A stretch of 64,000 nucleotides of DNA from Micropterix aruncella (taxonomy: Eukaryota; Arthropoda; Insecta; Lepidoptera; Micropterigidae). Numbering within the stretch: the first letter of the stretch is position 1; each line of letters begins with the position of its first letter. Made by a program: the position numbers and the translations under genes. Positions 1-11,722 of this stretch are shown here, piece by piece. Where the stretch lies: contig OX155954.1 of NCBI GenBank assembly GCA_944548615.1, positions 9,672,881-9,736,880 on the forward strand. Reading direction: 5' to 3'. The notes beneath the pieces are model-generated. The model worked only from the letters and a program-made list of their open reading frames with translations. It searched no databases and was not told where the DNA came from.

Positions 1-2949
1 TCAAACCGAACTTACAGACGTCTTCACATCAAAATCAAGCCCTTAATAGGTTCGTATCTGCATGCAAGGTATTGATTATATGAGGTATTAGATTGCTCGA
101 TGCAATAGTACGTTTTGGCAACCCTTCTACGCCGGCGACTTGCAGGCGGGCGCTAATAGCATTGTCCGGCTAAACTAAAAGCAACTTATTTAGCCATTTA
201 TAATAACATTGATAATTAATGTTTTTTTATAAAGGATTGATTGCATTTTTAAAAAAACATTATTTAAATCAATGATAACAATAATAAGATACTATAATTA
301 GCGCCATTTATCGCATTTTTATATAGGATGATTACATAACAAATTTAATACGTATATATAACAATGTTATGTATTCGTCTATTTGAACTTTAAACAGCAT
401 AATTATTACGTATTAAAGCCTGTATACCGATAAAATAATTACATATGTATGTCAATAATATCAAAATAATAAGAGCTCTGAATTACAAACCAGAGGTTCA
501 ATCCCCCAGGGGAAAATGATCCACCAGCATGATAGCCTGGGACAGTATCCTTCCGGGGGTAGAACCTTATTCGAGTAGGTTACTAGATAAGAGCTGTACC
601 GTGAGTTGAGCCGACCCCGAGAACGAGATATTGGGCCTAAGTGGCAGAAACTGTACCATTAGCTCAATGCTATAGCATGGTTTGGCCACCCTTCTGCACC
701 GGTGACATGCGGGTGGCATTCAATGATTAGTGCCATTTATCGCATTTTATTTGGGCTGATTACAGACACGTATCCAGACATCAATTTCGGGAAGGGACAC
801 TCATTGAAACAAAGCGCGCGGCACCCATCAAACTTGATTTTTTCCCATATAATTTTTTATCTTTATTATTCCCGAATATATAGCAACGAAAATACGCCGG
901 ATTTCGGGGGGCTAAATCTCAACAATCCCCCCCCCCCCCCCCCCCGGATACGTGTCTGAAACTAGGTAGATATGTCGCGGATTCTCCCTGATTGTAATTT
1001 TTTTCTCGACTATATTTTTTACTCAGAAAATTTCGAGAGGGTGTCCCCTGTGCCCCTCCCCCCCCCCCCTCCCTGGATACGTTCTTGGCTGATTACATAA
1101 CCTTATTTAATGCGGAGGGATTAGAATTCCATCTATTAGTCTACTGAACTTAAGAGAAGATTAATCAATGTCTGAAACTAAACTCATGGTGGCTATCTAC
1201 ACATTGCGTTTCATAGTAAACTCCTAGCTGCCAAAACGTAGTGCGGAATTGAGCAACCTAATACCCTGTATAATCAACGATGCAAGGTCTTATTTTACGG
1301 CTATAATAATTATTGTTAATTGTGATAGCTTCGCAGAAACGGAGTGGTGCAATAAATCAGGCACGGCGACAAACCTGTCGTCACAGCGGCTGACGGAGTC
1401 CCCGAGGCGCAATCGCTGCTTCGGTCGGTTGGACAAAGAGGTCGATTCAGCGAAGACTATGGCTGGTGGGGGCTGTAAAATCGCTACCGTGCGTATCGGC
1501 GCACCCGCGCTGAACAAACGAAGACAATCGCCACACGCCGGGCGTCCAAATGAACACGAGGCACTGCGCTAATGTCCAGTCCTTTCAGGGCCTGCGAGCC
1601 GACCATAAATCTGCCCGACTTTTTTGCCGCCAAAGGCGCGCGGGGACACACTGAAAAGAGAGCAGATTATGAGCGCTGACCGACACTGGCTTTCAATATA
1701 TCGAGGAGCGGCTTCAATAGGACTTTACAGCGGTTTTCAAACTAGAAGAGATATCAAATGATTAGATGAAACCCTTGTTTTGATAAATAAACAAGATATA
1801 GCCAGTGGCCACTAGGCACATTCATTTGGCATTTATCACAGGAGTGCCTAGAAAGGCGGGCTCGGTTTCACTTTACTTGGCACATTAGGAATACAAACTA
1901 TAACATAATGTATGCACAATTTGGCATAAGCACAGACAGATGTATGCCTAAATTTAAAAGCGGTATTTTCTGGGTTGTACATTATATTTCTTTTGTGCTA
2001 TTGCGCTTGAATGTAACGAATAAATAAATGAAATAAATAAGTAAAATTTGTCGTTTGTACTTTTTTTGAACTGAAATTCTTATTATTTAAAAAAACGTTG
2101 ATTTATGATTTACACCGCTTACACTTGTGCTCTGTACAAGCGGATTTGAGTGAGAATGCAATTTCAAATTTGGAACAGCGCCAATCTCTTTCCCGCCGTG
2201 ATTCGAATGACGGCTCTCTCGCTCACGATGACCTGCTCTCACAATATGAACTCCTAATATCACAAAATTCACTGAGCTAGCCTTGAATTGAGGAACCCCC
2301 TTTTCATACCATTACCATAATCGTCTTTATTAATTTATCTTATTTATATACCTAATATTATAATCGTTTTTTAAATTTAACGCAACTTTGGTGGGGGTTT
2401 TTTTGTTAGATGATTCATTACGTCACCGCGTACAAAAAGGCAAGGTCACTCGACCCGTTGGCCTGTCGTATCAAGGAAGCGGACAGCGGCCGCCCCGCGC
2501 ACTGCATTACTACCTTCATGCTAAATTACCAAACTGCATAGATAATAGGGGGCAAAATTTCGGTTATTTAAATACAACGTGCTTCTGCAAAGAGTTACTT
2601 CTGCAAAGAGTTACTTCTGTAAAGAGTACTTAGGAATTATGAGATTTTAAATTATGAAAGATTATTTCTACATGAAAAACTAAGTTGAAAATAATTAACA
2701 ACTTTTTCTTCTATAGTTGAAACTTCTATAGTATTTTTTCTTCTATAGTAAAAACTGAGTTGAAAATAATCAACAACTTTTTCTTCTTTAGAGATTGCTG
2801 ATGCAAATCATTGTTTCTTTCGGATTTTCATTATTCTTTTTCTCGTCAATTAAGGCCTAAACTTAAAAAGTTGTAGATGATTTCAGCCCTGTTTTTTATT
2901 AAATCAAATATCATTAATTAAATGTTTTATTAATGCAATGAAAAAAACT
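1..2949. other. no gene seen; decayed repeats and poly-C tracts
   Basis: A LINE/SINE-like motif occurs twice (about 90-330 and 655-770: lacking exact ends but sharing CACCCTTCT.C..CCGG.GAC and GCCATTTATCGCATTTT). Poly-C tracts lie near 927-944 and 1058-1070. ORFs at 1249-1572 and 2098-2280 show no domain or splice support. Confidence 0.5.
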
Positions 2950-3250
2950 GTTTTTAACACGCTTTTATTAGGTCGACCTGTATGTAACTATGTAATGGAA
3001 TCTAAGGTAACAAATTTAACCATCTTCCAAGGATCGTAGCGTCATGAAAATTGGCAGCTGTACGTAGTCATATGGTACTGTCGAACTGATCTGATCATGG
3101 AGTCGGAAGATATGAACTGGAACTTCATGATGGAAAATCGTATCATAGCTGTGTTTGGACTTGTTAGAAAAATCTTGGAATGAACTTTGACCATGATTAC
3201 TTTTCAAGGTCTGATGATGTGGTTTTTACGTGCATTTATAAAAGTGTGTT
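2950..3250 (+). repeat. interspersed repeat family F3, copy 1
   Basis: Shares long near-identical stretches with 5345-5720 (for example ACACGCTTTTATTAGGTCGA and the GGAACTTCATGATGGAA block). No coding capacity is visible. It is a dispersed repeat of unknown class. Confidence 0.7.
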
Positions 3251-3912
3251 TTTAGTGTTTTTTTTAACTATTAATTTATTTATAAATTAAAATAAACTCC
3301 TATAATTAAAATTCTCCTGATATCTACACATACAATTTTCCGCGCAGACCAATTTTTTTTTTAAAAGATTTAATTTTCAAGTTTCAAGTTTGAGAAGAAC
3401 AACACTCGTTATTGAACTAGTAGTACGGCTGTACTACGTTCGTCGACAAAGGCAAAAACCAAAAGCACTGGCTAGCGAATTCTTTCCCACGCATCGGAGA
3501 CGATATCCCGCCGTCTCTCATTGTTGTGCGCGGACTCCTCGCCACCATTCCAAGTGGAATCTTCGATTCGGCCACAATGGATGCATCGACGCGCGCAGAC
3601 AATGGCCGCTTTATCTGACAGCGCTAAATATAACACGTGTTTACAGGCGATGTGCACTTGTGCGCGGATAATCCCTTCAGCGCTCAGATAAGCAGTTTAC
3701 TTCTGTTGTGGAGGCACTGGCCCGGTCGATAAGGGTCTGCGCTGCGGGGTTGAGCCAGATGTGCTTTTGGATTTTTTTATAAGCACATTCGAGAAATCTG
3801 CCTTTTTAAACGTATGCATTTGTATCGAATGAGGTATTGAGATTTATGAAGCTAGTAAAGCGGGAGGGGACGGCGATGTATCCTCCGCGCATAAGCGTGC
3901 GTGCCAATTTTT

Positions 3913-4215
3913 ACACGACTGCCCAACCAAAAAGGACTGTAATGTGTTCAGGGTTCATCTATGTATGTTTTCTGTTTCTTTATTCCACTATAATTTCTAA
4001 ACGCTCGAACCGATTTAGAAGTATGTCGTATTGTTAGAACCGATATATCATCCCAAAAGTCATATGACACTTTAACTATCAAAATATCAAGTAAATGTAC
4101 AAATCTCCAAATATGCATATATCGTGTTTTGTGTTTAATGAAAGTTCTGATTGAAATATGTATCAATACATAAACCACAACTATTTCATTAAAAATACGT
4201 TAAAAAATAATGATA
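3913..4215 (+). repeat. interspersed repeat family F2, copy 1
   Basis: Begins ACGACTGCCCAACC and contains TTTCTAAACGCTCGAACCGA. Near-identical stretches recur at 4976-5345, inverted at about 6745-7112, and partly at 38340-38430. Confidence 0.7.
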
Positions 4216-4284
4216 AATACAGTAGTTTATTTTTTTTAACGGCCGACGTGATTTTTGTTCCTATTACTACGTTCACTTGTTAGT

Positions 4285-4735
4285 AAAACTGATTTTACTT
4301 TTCAGGCCCACCAAGCGACCAGGAGGGAAAGTATTGTGAACGCGTAAATTTCGAGATGAAGACGTAAATATCCATTTTAAGCCCCCCTGAGACGCTTAAG
4401 ACCATTTTCCAGATTGAAGTATGTCTTTGTGTCTGTCTGCCTGTCTGTCTGTGTGTGTATTCCTTCGCGATAGCGCCCAAACGCTTCATCCGATTGAGCT
4501 GAAATTTGGCATGCAGGCGACATTTGGTCATGGCAAGAGTTTAATTGTAGAATTTGGAAGAGTAGAATTGGAAATCGGTCCACCAGAGGGCGCGCTAGTC
4601 ATACTTCAATCTCGAAATATTGGACTTAGAGACTTGAAAGTCGGTAGGTACACAGGTGCCTTGTTGAATCGAAATCACAATGAAATTTTGTTTAAAATAT
4701 TCCATATACAAGCGACACACATAATATTTTAAGTC
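4285..4735 (+). repeat. interspersed repeat family F1, copy 1
   Basis: Contains GACCAGGAGGGAAAGTATTG, a TCTG-rich stretch, then GATAGCGCCCAAACGCTTCA and a GCTGAAATTTGGCATGCAGG block. Related copies lie at 16900-17120, 17870-18360 and 57015-57310. It is a common dispersed element; class unknown. Confidence 0.7.
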
Positions 4736-4975
4736 CGCCATATATTAATTTTATTTATGAAATGAAAATTGACTTGAAATAAGTCCCTATCTACTTGCCG
4801 GAAAAGTTTTGGGGTGACACAACCGTTTTTTTTGTTGGTATTGGAGAAATCCGTCACGGGAATCACCCACCATCTTATAATTCTGATGCCACGTGATTAA
4901 AATTCTTTTCCGATTTTTTTTAATAATTCTTTTCCGAAGTACATAAATAGTTTTAATTCCCATGACTAACCTTAT

Positions 4976-5345
4976 TACTCGACTGCCCAACAAAAAAGGA
5001 GTGTAATGTGTTCAGAGTTATTATATGTATGTTTTCTGTTTTTTATTTACCATAACTTCTAAACGCTTGAACCGATTTAGAATTGTGTGGTATTTTTGGA
5101 ATCGTTATCTCATCCCTAGTGTAATAAGGTACCTTTACTGTAAAGTAAGTAATTGTCTGAATGTCCAAATATCAATAAATTAACATAGGTATATCGTGTT
5201 TAGTGTCAAATGAAAGGTCTTATTGAGTACATTCTAGAAATATACATGTATCTATATGGATAAATACATAAACCACAAATATTTAATAAAAAACCATATT
5301 TTAAATATTTATATATACAATAGTTCACTTTCTGTAACGGTAGTC
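4976..5345 (+). repeat. interspersed repeat family F2, copy 2
   Basis: Second direct copy of F2, abutting the F3 copy at 5345. The F2/F3 adjacency suggests they form one larger element. Confidence 0.7.
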
Positions 5346-5720
5346 GTGTTTTTAACACGCTTTTATTAGGTCGACCTGTATGTAACTAACTATGTAATAG
5401 AATCTAAGGTAACTAATTTAACCATCTTCCAAGGATCGTAGAGTCATGAAAATTGGCAGCTGTATGTAGTTCTGATGACAATACAATAATATGGTACTGT
5501 CGAACTGATCTGATGATGGAGTCGGAAGATATGAACTGGAACTTCATGATGGAACATCGTATCATAGCTGTGTTTGGACTTGTTAGAAAAATCTTGGAAT
5601 GAACTTTGACCACGATTAGGTTTCAAGGTCTGATGATGAAGCCGGAAGATAGGCACTGGCATTCCATGATGGAATATCGTATCATAGCCGTGATTTTTTG
5701 GTTTTTACTTGCATTTATAA
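5345..5720 (+). repeat. interspersed repeat family F3, copy 2, with internal 2x tandem
   Basis: Repeats the 2950-3250 element. Its last part is itself duplicated in tandem (about 5496-5618 and 5619-5690, period about 123 bp, sharing TCTGATGATG.AG.CGGAAGAT). Confidence 0.65.
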
Positions 5721-5823
5721 CTATTACGTGCATTTATAACGTTTTTTTAAAACTATTAATTTATTTATTACTTTTGATATACTTACTTGTTATGTTTGTT
5801 TTAAATTTGACGGAAGTCAAATT

Positions 5824-5878
5824 TAAGTACCTACTCGTACTATACAATAATGATGTGTAGTACGAGTAGGTAGGTACT
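5824..5878. repeat. hairpin, about 18-bp stem
   Basis: AAGTACCTACTCGTACTA pairs with the inverse arm ending near 5878, with a 4-base GTAG insertion in the right arm and a roughly 15-base loop. Confidence 0.7.
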
Positions 5879-5879
5879 T

Positions 5880-6744
5880 AAAAATGATACGAATATTGTT
5901 CCATACCTTATTATTTAAATTTATTAAACTGATTATGATTATGATTACAACTTAGCTATCATCATTGCATTACAGTACCTACACGTTATGGAATACGATA
6001 TTACCTATAGCTATTTTCCTACCGATTTCGAAGAGACATTTAGTAATGATGCAATGATTAAAGTGATACAGAACCTACCTGGTCTATACGCAAATATAAA
6101 GGCCTTCTTTTGACAATAGTCTGTTCCATGTCACAAAGGAAACGATTTAGCTAATGATCTTTCGGGCAGACATTGCAGACATTTCGGCACCGTTTCGACT
6201 TGAATAGCAGCCAATATACAGCGGCTTTCGACGTTCCCATGGATCAGGTGGACGGAAGCACCTGATTGTTAACAATCTTGGCTCCGATCCTGAAATAATA
6301 TCGAATTACACGACCGACCTCGGCGCAGAGGTGCCAAATTTATTGAGTTGTAAGAATTTTGCAGATATGGGTACTTCGGGACAATGAGTTGCGCGAGCGG
6401 TGGGTGGATCTTGTGGGTAGGGTGACCATTCTCATTTCCTAGTATTTGGACATGGAATGTCGTGCTGAATATCAGTTGGACAATGTCCTGGACAATCCAA
6501 GCAGTGAGAAACATCAGACACATTCACCCTTGTGAATGTATTAAATTTGTATTAAATTTGGCTTCGTAGTCGATGCTTTGAGAAAAAAAAGTGCCTGGCT
6601 AGATATTACCGTGGATGATACACTAGAGGACTGATATGTCGTCATAAGGTGTCAAGTTGATTTGAAGTTTTGCAGAGTAGAGCATTACCGCTAAACATTT
6701 AGGAAACAAGTAAATATATTAAAAATAATTAAAAAAACAGGACT
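5880..6744. other. no gene seen
   Basis: Unique-looking AT-rich sequence with a more GC-rich block at about 6190-6520. A minus-strand frame there (6269-6523) has no recognisable motif. Confidence 0.4.
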
Positions 6745-7112
6745 GCTGTTACAGAAAGTGAATTATTGTATTTTTTGTTACGGATTTTTTATGCAATATT
6801 TGTAATTTATATATTTATGCACATAGATACATGTATATTTCCGGAATGTACTCAATCAGACATTTCATTTGACGCCAAACATGATATACATGTTAATTTA
6901 TTGAAAATTGGACATTTGGACTAAGCCAACTGCTTACTTGATATTTGGACAATTAAGGAACCCTATGATGCTCGGGATGACATCGATTCTAACACTTTTA
7001 AATCGGTTGGAGCGTTTAGAAGTTATGGTGAAATAAAGAAACGGAAAGCATACATAGATGAACCCTGAACACATTGCACTCCTTTTTTGTTGGGCAGTCG
7101 TGTAAAAAGAAG
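6745..7112 (-). repeat. interspersed repeat family F2, copy 3 (inverted)
   Basis: Reverse complement of the F2 element, ending in TTTTTGTTGGGCAGTCGTGT. Confidence 0.7.
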
Positions 7113-7671
7113 TAACTGGGTTTATTTGGAGGGGGGCGGGTTTAGTAGCCATCATGGGGGTTGTTGAAATCATTTTATTTTCTAATTGCTCCCTCCCCCC
7201 GCCTTTTAACTTAATAATGTAAACGTTTACTTTCTTAATTGTGTGCTTTAATGCGTTATTAGATTCCAAAATTATATATTTTTAAATATGTATGTATACG
7301 GAGGTTTATCAAAAGTATGTTTATATTTAGTGGTGATATTATATTAGGTATAATATTGCTGTGAACACTTATTTAATTTTAAAAATCGGTTGTCTGTAAA
7401 GTCGGTTTACTGACGACAGTTGAACGGTGGTTGAACGTGACAACGTCATAAGAAAATACTGATGGAATGGTTGCATTTGAAGCAGTTTTATTTAAGATTC
7501 TGATATTGTTTATTACAAACACCCAAAAATATATGCTTTTATACTCACCGATTTGACTACAACATGTAAATGTATTATTGTATAGCAGTATAATTGCATA
7601 ATTGTTTATTGTTTAAAGTTTATTGTTTTTTTTTAATTTGAAAGTTTGAAATCTCAAACTGTTAAATAACG

Positions 7672-7860
7672 GTTTGAGAAGCGTTTGAGCACGCTGCGCC
7701 ATCTAGCGGTAGGTAATACGTCATAAATAAACAATATCAGCGACATTTTACCAACCGCTAGATAGCGCATCGTAATGATAGCTTTCATACTTTTTTTTTT
7801 TAATAAAAGTTGCTTACTTCGTTGTACCCACAAGAAAATTGCATCCTGAAAACCGTTCAG
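7672..7860. mobile_element. F4 MITE interior (decayed copy)
   Basis: Carries the palindromic F4 core: GCGCCATCTAGCGGTAGGTA, then CAATAAACAATAT-like sequence, then ACCGCTAGATAGCGCATCG. The terminal repeats seen in the copies at 21667, 25742 and 63324 are not recognisable here. Confidence 0.6.
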
Positions 7861-7879
7861 TAATAACATTCCGTATATC

Positions 7880-9380
7880 AAGAATACATATAAAATTATG
7901 TCAAGAATTTAAATCAATCTAGTGATTTTCATTCGTACTATTTTAGACTGAGGTTAGTAAATAATTCTTTCGCAACCGGTAGATGGCAGCATTTATATTG
8001 AATAATAAATATAATAAATGGAACGCCTCAGAGCGAGGTAACGCCGCATGACTCATGTTTTTTCGTGCGTGCAGCCAGCTCCATCGAATTATAAGACGTT
8101 GTCACGTCAAAAATAAACATGTAATCATCAACTTTGTTATCTCATCCTGTTATACTCGTACATCAATCTAAAATATTAAACGCCACGTTATGGTACTGAA
8201 CAGTAAAAACTGGAATCGGTGTTGAATACATTGTAGACACCGGCAGCAGTCTTTTAATATTTGGCAAAGATTCTCCGTAACGCTTCGTCCGTGTTATAAA
8301 TAAACCTATTCTTTTTGATCGGACACTTTTTTTTAATTACAGTATTAGTTCGGCAAGAGTACCGTTCATATTATTATCATATAAGGATAATAAAGATTTA
8401 AATTATTTGACAGCTTCATCCGTGATCTTAGTCGAGTTGTGTTTTTAAAATCGTTGAAAGTTATACCATAAGGATTTATTATTCACGGGGAAGGGTCCCA
8501 TGTATTATTTATTAATGTGTTCATTTATAATGATCCATTTATTAAAAACTAATTTCTTGACGTTTTTTCTAACACAACGTCGTGCCAGGGTTCTTAAAAG
8601 AGATAAATATATTCTGTTTTATAAGCTGCCTCTGGATTACGAACATTGCCATTTGACATTCTCAGTATTTGAAATTATTGGAATTAAATACAAGTCTAAC
8701 CCAAATTGTACAGCTGGCAACGTTTTTAAAATTAAAATAAACTCTACGTTGTCTCTTTAGGACCTAGGTAGATATACCTCTATTGCGTATGTAGCTGCAC
8801 GATAGACACAAATATGCATGCAAAAATATGCCGCTGAGCCCCTTTGAAGGCTTTCTTAATGTTGCCGACATAAATAAAGCGATTGTAGCGTCTGAAGCAT
8901 TTGACAACAAAAATGTTACGAAATGGGCTGAGTTACATGTCTAAGTCCAGGGTCGCGAGACAGTTAGGCTAAGCGTATGCTGAGACGCAGGTTTCGCAGG
9001 ACGGCACAGCACAGATTTTGCAAGGCGGGGCAGTTGAGGCAGACATAGGCCACGAGACATGCTGCGACGCAGCTAAATGACACAGATATTTATGCGCGTT
9101 CTAGCTAGTACAAAGAATTGACAGTTTTCGAGTTGACGTGTAAAATGACTTAGTCAGAGTCTGATTATGAAATTAATGAGTTGTTTGATACTTTACAGTT
9201 TGTTAAAGCCTCAAAAAACTTACAGCTGTAAAAACGCCATTTTTTTGTCCAAATTTAAAATAGGTCTTATGGAAAATCTACGTTTGCCACTACCTAGTGA
9301 CACTTGTCACTTGTTGAATGTAAACAAACACGTGTGTCGTGTCGCCTTGTTTTGCCGCGCCACATTGAGATGTCAACATC
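7880..9380. other. no gene seen
   Basis: AT-rich sequence without convincing splice-bounded ORFs. The frame at 8500-8760 opens well but shows no motif and no paralogue in the window. Confidence 0.4.
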
Positions 9381-9560
9381 AACAGCTTCGGCAGGCGGAG
9401 AAGAGGCGACCGCCCTCGCGGATTTGCAGGGCGGGCGGCCGTCCGCCCCTCGCCGCCCCTTTCCGCCCCCCGCCCACGGCCGCCCCCTCCCGCCCCCGTC
9501 CCGGACGGGGCGGCGACGCCTGGTCACCGCGCGACATCTTTTTTACCGCCCGCCCCGGTA
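9380..9560. other. short GC-rich island
   Basis: About 180 bp dominated by CCGCCC/GGGCGG-type runs in an AT-rich surround. It opens frames in several phases (Pro/Arg/Gly-rich) that look compositional. It could be a promoter-proximal island of a gene I cannot see, or part of a GC-rich transposon. Confidence 0.35.
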
Positions 9561-9639
9561 ATTCAACACTTTTCCCCTGAATGGGCGCGCAGTCAAAAGC
9601 GCCGCGGATCGCGCTCACAAAGCAGCGGCCGCGGGACAG

Positions 9640-9990
9640 GAAGTGCTAAGTAGGGTGCTCCGTGCTCCCCGAGCCTCTCAATTGAGATATGGGCAATTTG
9701 GATCGGCAGCGGATTGTTTTACCTACCTGGGGCCGAACGGGCCGTGTAGATTGGGCATGAATAACTTCTATTGGAACGCTCGGTCCAATTACCGGTTGAA
9801 CTTCCATCCGGCAGCTTCCCCGAGGATGCACTGCCCTAGAAGACACGGAAGTCTGAATTTTCCCTTGTGGCTGTATCGTGCAGTTGGGAACTAGCGTGTG
9901 CCAGAAGAAACCCTCGGGCGGCCCTGGGTCGTTGAGCCTTCCCAGTCTGGTAACGTACGTTTCCTGAGAATTGATTGTAATAAATAAAAT
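9640..9990 (+). repeat. probable LINE 3' UTR/tail
   Basis: GC-richer block ending in TTGTAATAAATAAAATAATA, an A-rich poly(A)-signal-like tail typical of insect LINE 3' ends. No reverse transcriptase remains. Confidence 0.4.
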
Positions 9991-11271
9991 AATAATTCAA
10001 TACTTATAAATGAAAATGAAAATTGTCGTGCTCTCAGATTTTAGGGACCATACCATACCAACTTAAACACCACATCGCAAAATCAGAATGAAAGGTATAA
10101 CTCCAAATGTTTTAACTATTTACAAATGGTAGTAGGATAAAAACCGGATAGTTGCATCAGTCGGATACATGCCCCAGTTTTGAATACACTATGTTAGGAA
10201 TGTTAGTGGCGTTAGCACTTTACTATAGTTATAAGTTTCCCTCCCGCAGGCCTCAGTGCCATGTAAGCCGTCGGAGTAGGCGCACGCGTTTTGTCCGTGT
10301 GAGCAAAAACTTTCCACGGCGAAACTATATTGGTGAGTGGCGTCAAAATATATTGGTGAGTAATTTCTATTGAATATTTTTATTACTGATTTTATTACTG
10401 ATTTTTATTACTGATTAATTTGAACTGGTATTTTTGAGATTTACTTACATTGAGACAACGAAACAACTTTTAGAAAATAGTTTTAGAAAATAGTCTTTCA
10501 TTACGCCGAGATTTTACAATCTGATCAATATGGAAATCAAAATTAATTTGACATTTAGCGTATTTAAAAATAAAATAAAGAAATGGTTATCGAGTCATGG
10601 CCGACTAACCATACATCGAATGTTAGAAATAATAATTTAATAAAACTTAGGTGTACAAATTTAAATAAGTTTTTAAATATGTATGTTGATTTTATTTCAA
10701 CATTGAACTAATTACAAAAAATAAATTTTTTTTTTGTTAAATATTTTTTTGACAATGAATTCTACTTATATTGACTAGGTATTATTATATTTCATTTTAT
10801 ATTACTTACCATATAATCAATATTAATGACTTTTTTCGTAATTTTCATGACTTTTTTTTGCTTTTCTTTTTTATAACTTTATTTTTTATCTTTATTTTAG
10901 TTGTAAGTCTCTTCTATTTAACACATATGTTATGTTCCATTTAATACCGATTTTATAATGGAATTGCAACTTTTGTTTGTTTTTTGAGGACCTCGTTTTA
11001 AGGCAATTCAGTTTTATGAGCTAAAACTTTTCAATAATTTATTGTAATATTATAGCGCTGTCCACCCTAGAATGGGCTTGGCCCAGTTGGGTGACTGAAT
11101 CAAGTAAGCATAAGGTTAAGGTTTTGCAATTAAATTCCAGTTATCTTTGTAAGCAAAATCTATGTTTTATAATAATTTATTCTTAAATAAATAAATAAGT
11201 GTATAGCATAATCAATTAATTAAAAGGATGCTAATATCATCTTCGTGGAAATGCCCCTTGCCTGTCACTGG
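9990..11271. other. no gene seen
   Basis: Very AT-rich. TTTTATTACTGA is repeated near 10,378-10,417. No supported ORF. Confidence 0.4.
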
Positions 11272-11279
11272 GCTTTTAA

Positions 11280-11714
11280 CAGTGTTGGGTCAATCGATTG
11301 AATATTTCAATCGACTAATCAATCACGATTGATTTAGTCACGATTGATTTGGTCTCGACTAAATTAGTTAGTCGTTAATCGTCAATAATAATTGTCAAAC
11401 GCGACTAACTTGCTCTTTAGATAGCACCCGACAATTCAGTCTCGTCGGTCGGTCGGTCGCGTTCGCGGTCGCGTTCGCGGTCGCGTTTGGGTCGCGACCG
11501 AACCGACCGACGAAAAAACGCAAAACTGTAGTTGACCGCTGTCGAGAATATCAATCGCAAACGTTTAATCGTCAATCGTGACTAACGATTGAAACTAATA
11601 AATCGTTAGTCGCCGATTAACGATTAATCGAATCAATCGTTAGTCGTCAATCGCGATTAGCGTATTCAATCGTCAATCGTCAATCGATAGTCGACTAAAT
11701 TTTGCCCAACACTG
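11280..11714. mobile_element. hAT-type MITE with 8-bp target duplication
   Basis: Ends are CAGTGTTGGG (11280) and CCCAACACTG (11705-11714), perfect inverted termini of hAT type. Flanks are GCTTTTAA (11272-11279) and GCCTTTAA (11715-11722), a 7/8 match of the 8-bp duplication hAT elements make. The interior is a dense field of short TCAATCG/CGATTGA motifs and a GGTCGGTCGCGTTCGCGGTC-type GC palindrome. No transposase. Confidence 0.88.
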
Positions 11715-11722
11715 GCCTTTAA

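Noticed and set aside
480..560. tRNA-like B box (GGTTCAATCCC) suggesting a tRNA gene or tRNA-derived SINE
   Set aside because: No A box or cloverleaf could be made upstream; a single match is weak.
1249..1572. 107-codon ORF in the left flank
   Set aside because: No domain, no splice sites, and an equally open antisense frame.
9167..9618. Overlapping ORFs on both strands around the GC island
   Set aside because: Several frames open equally because of base composition; none has a motif or splice support.
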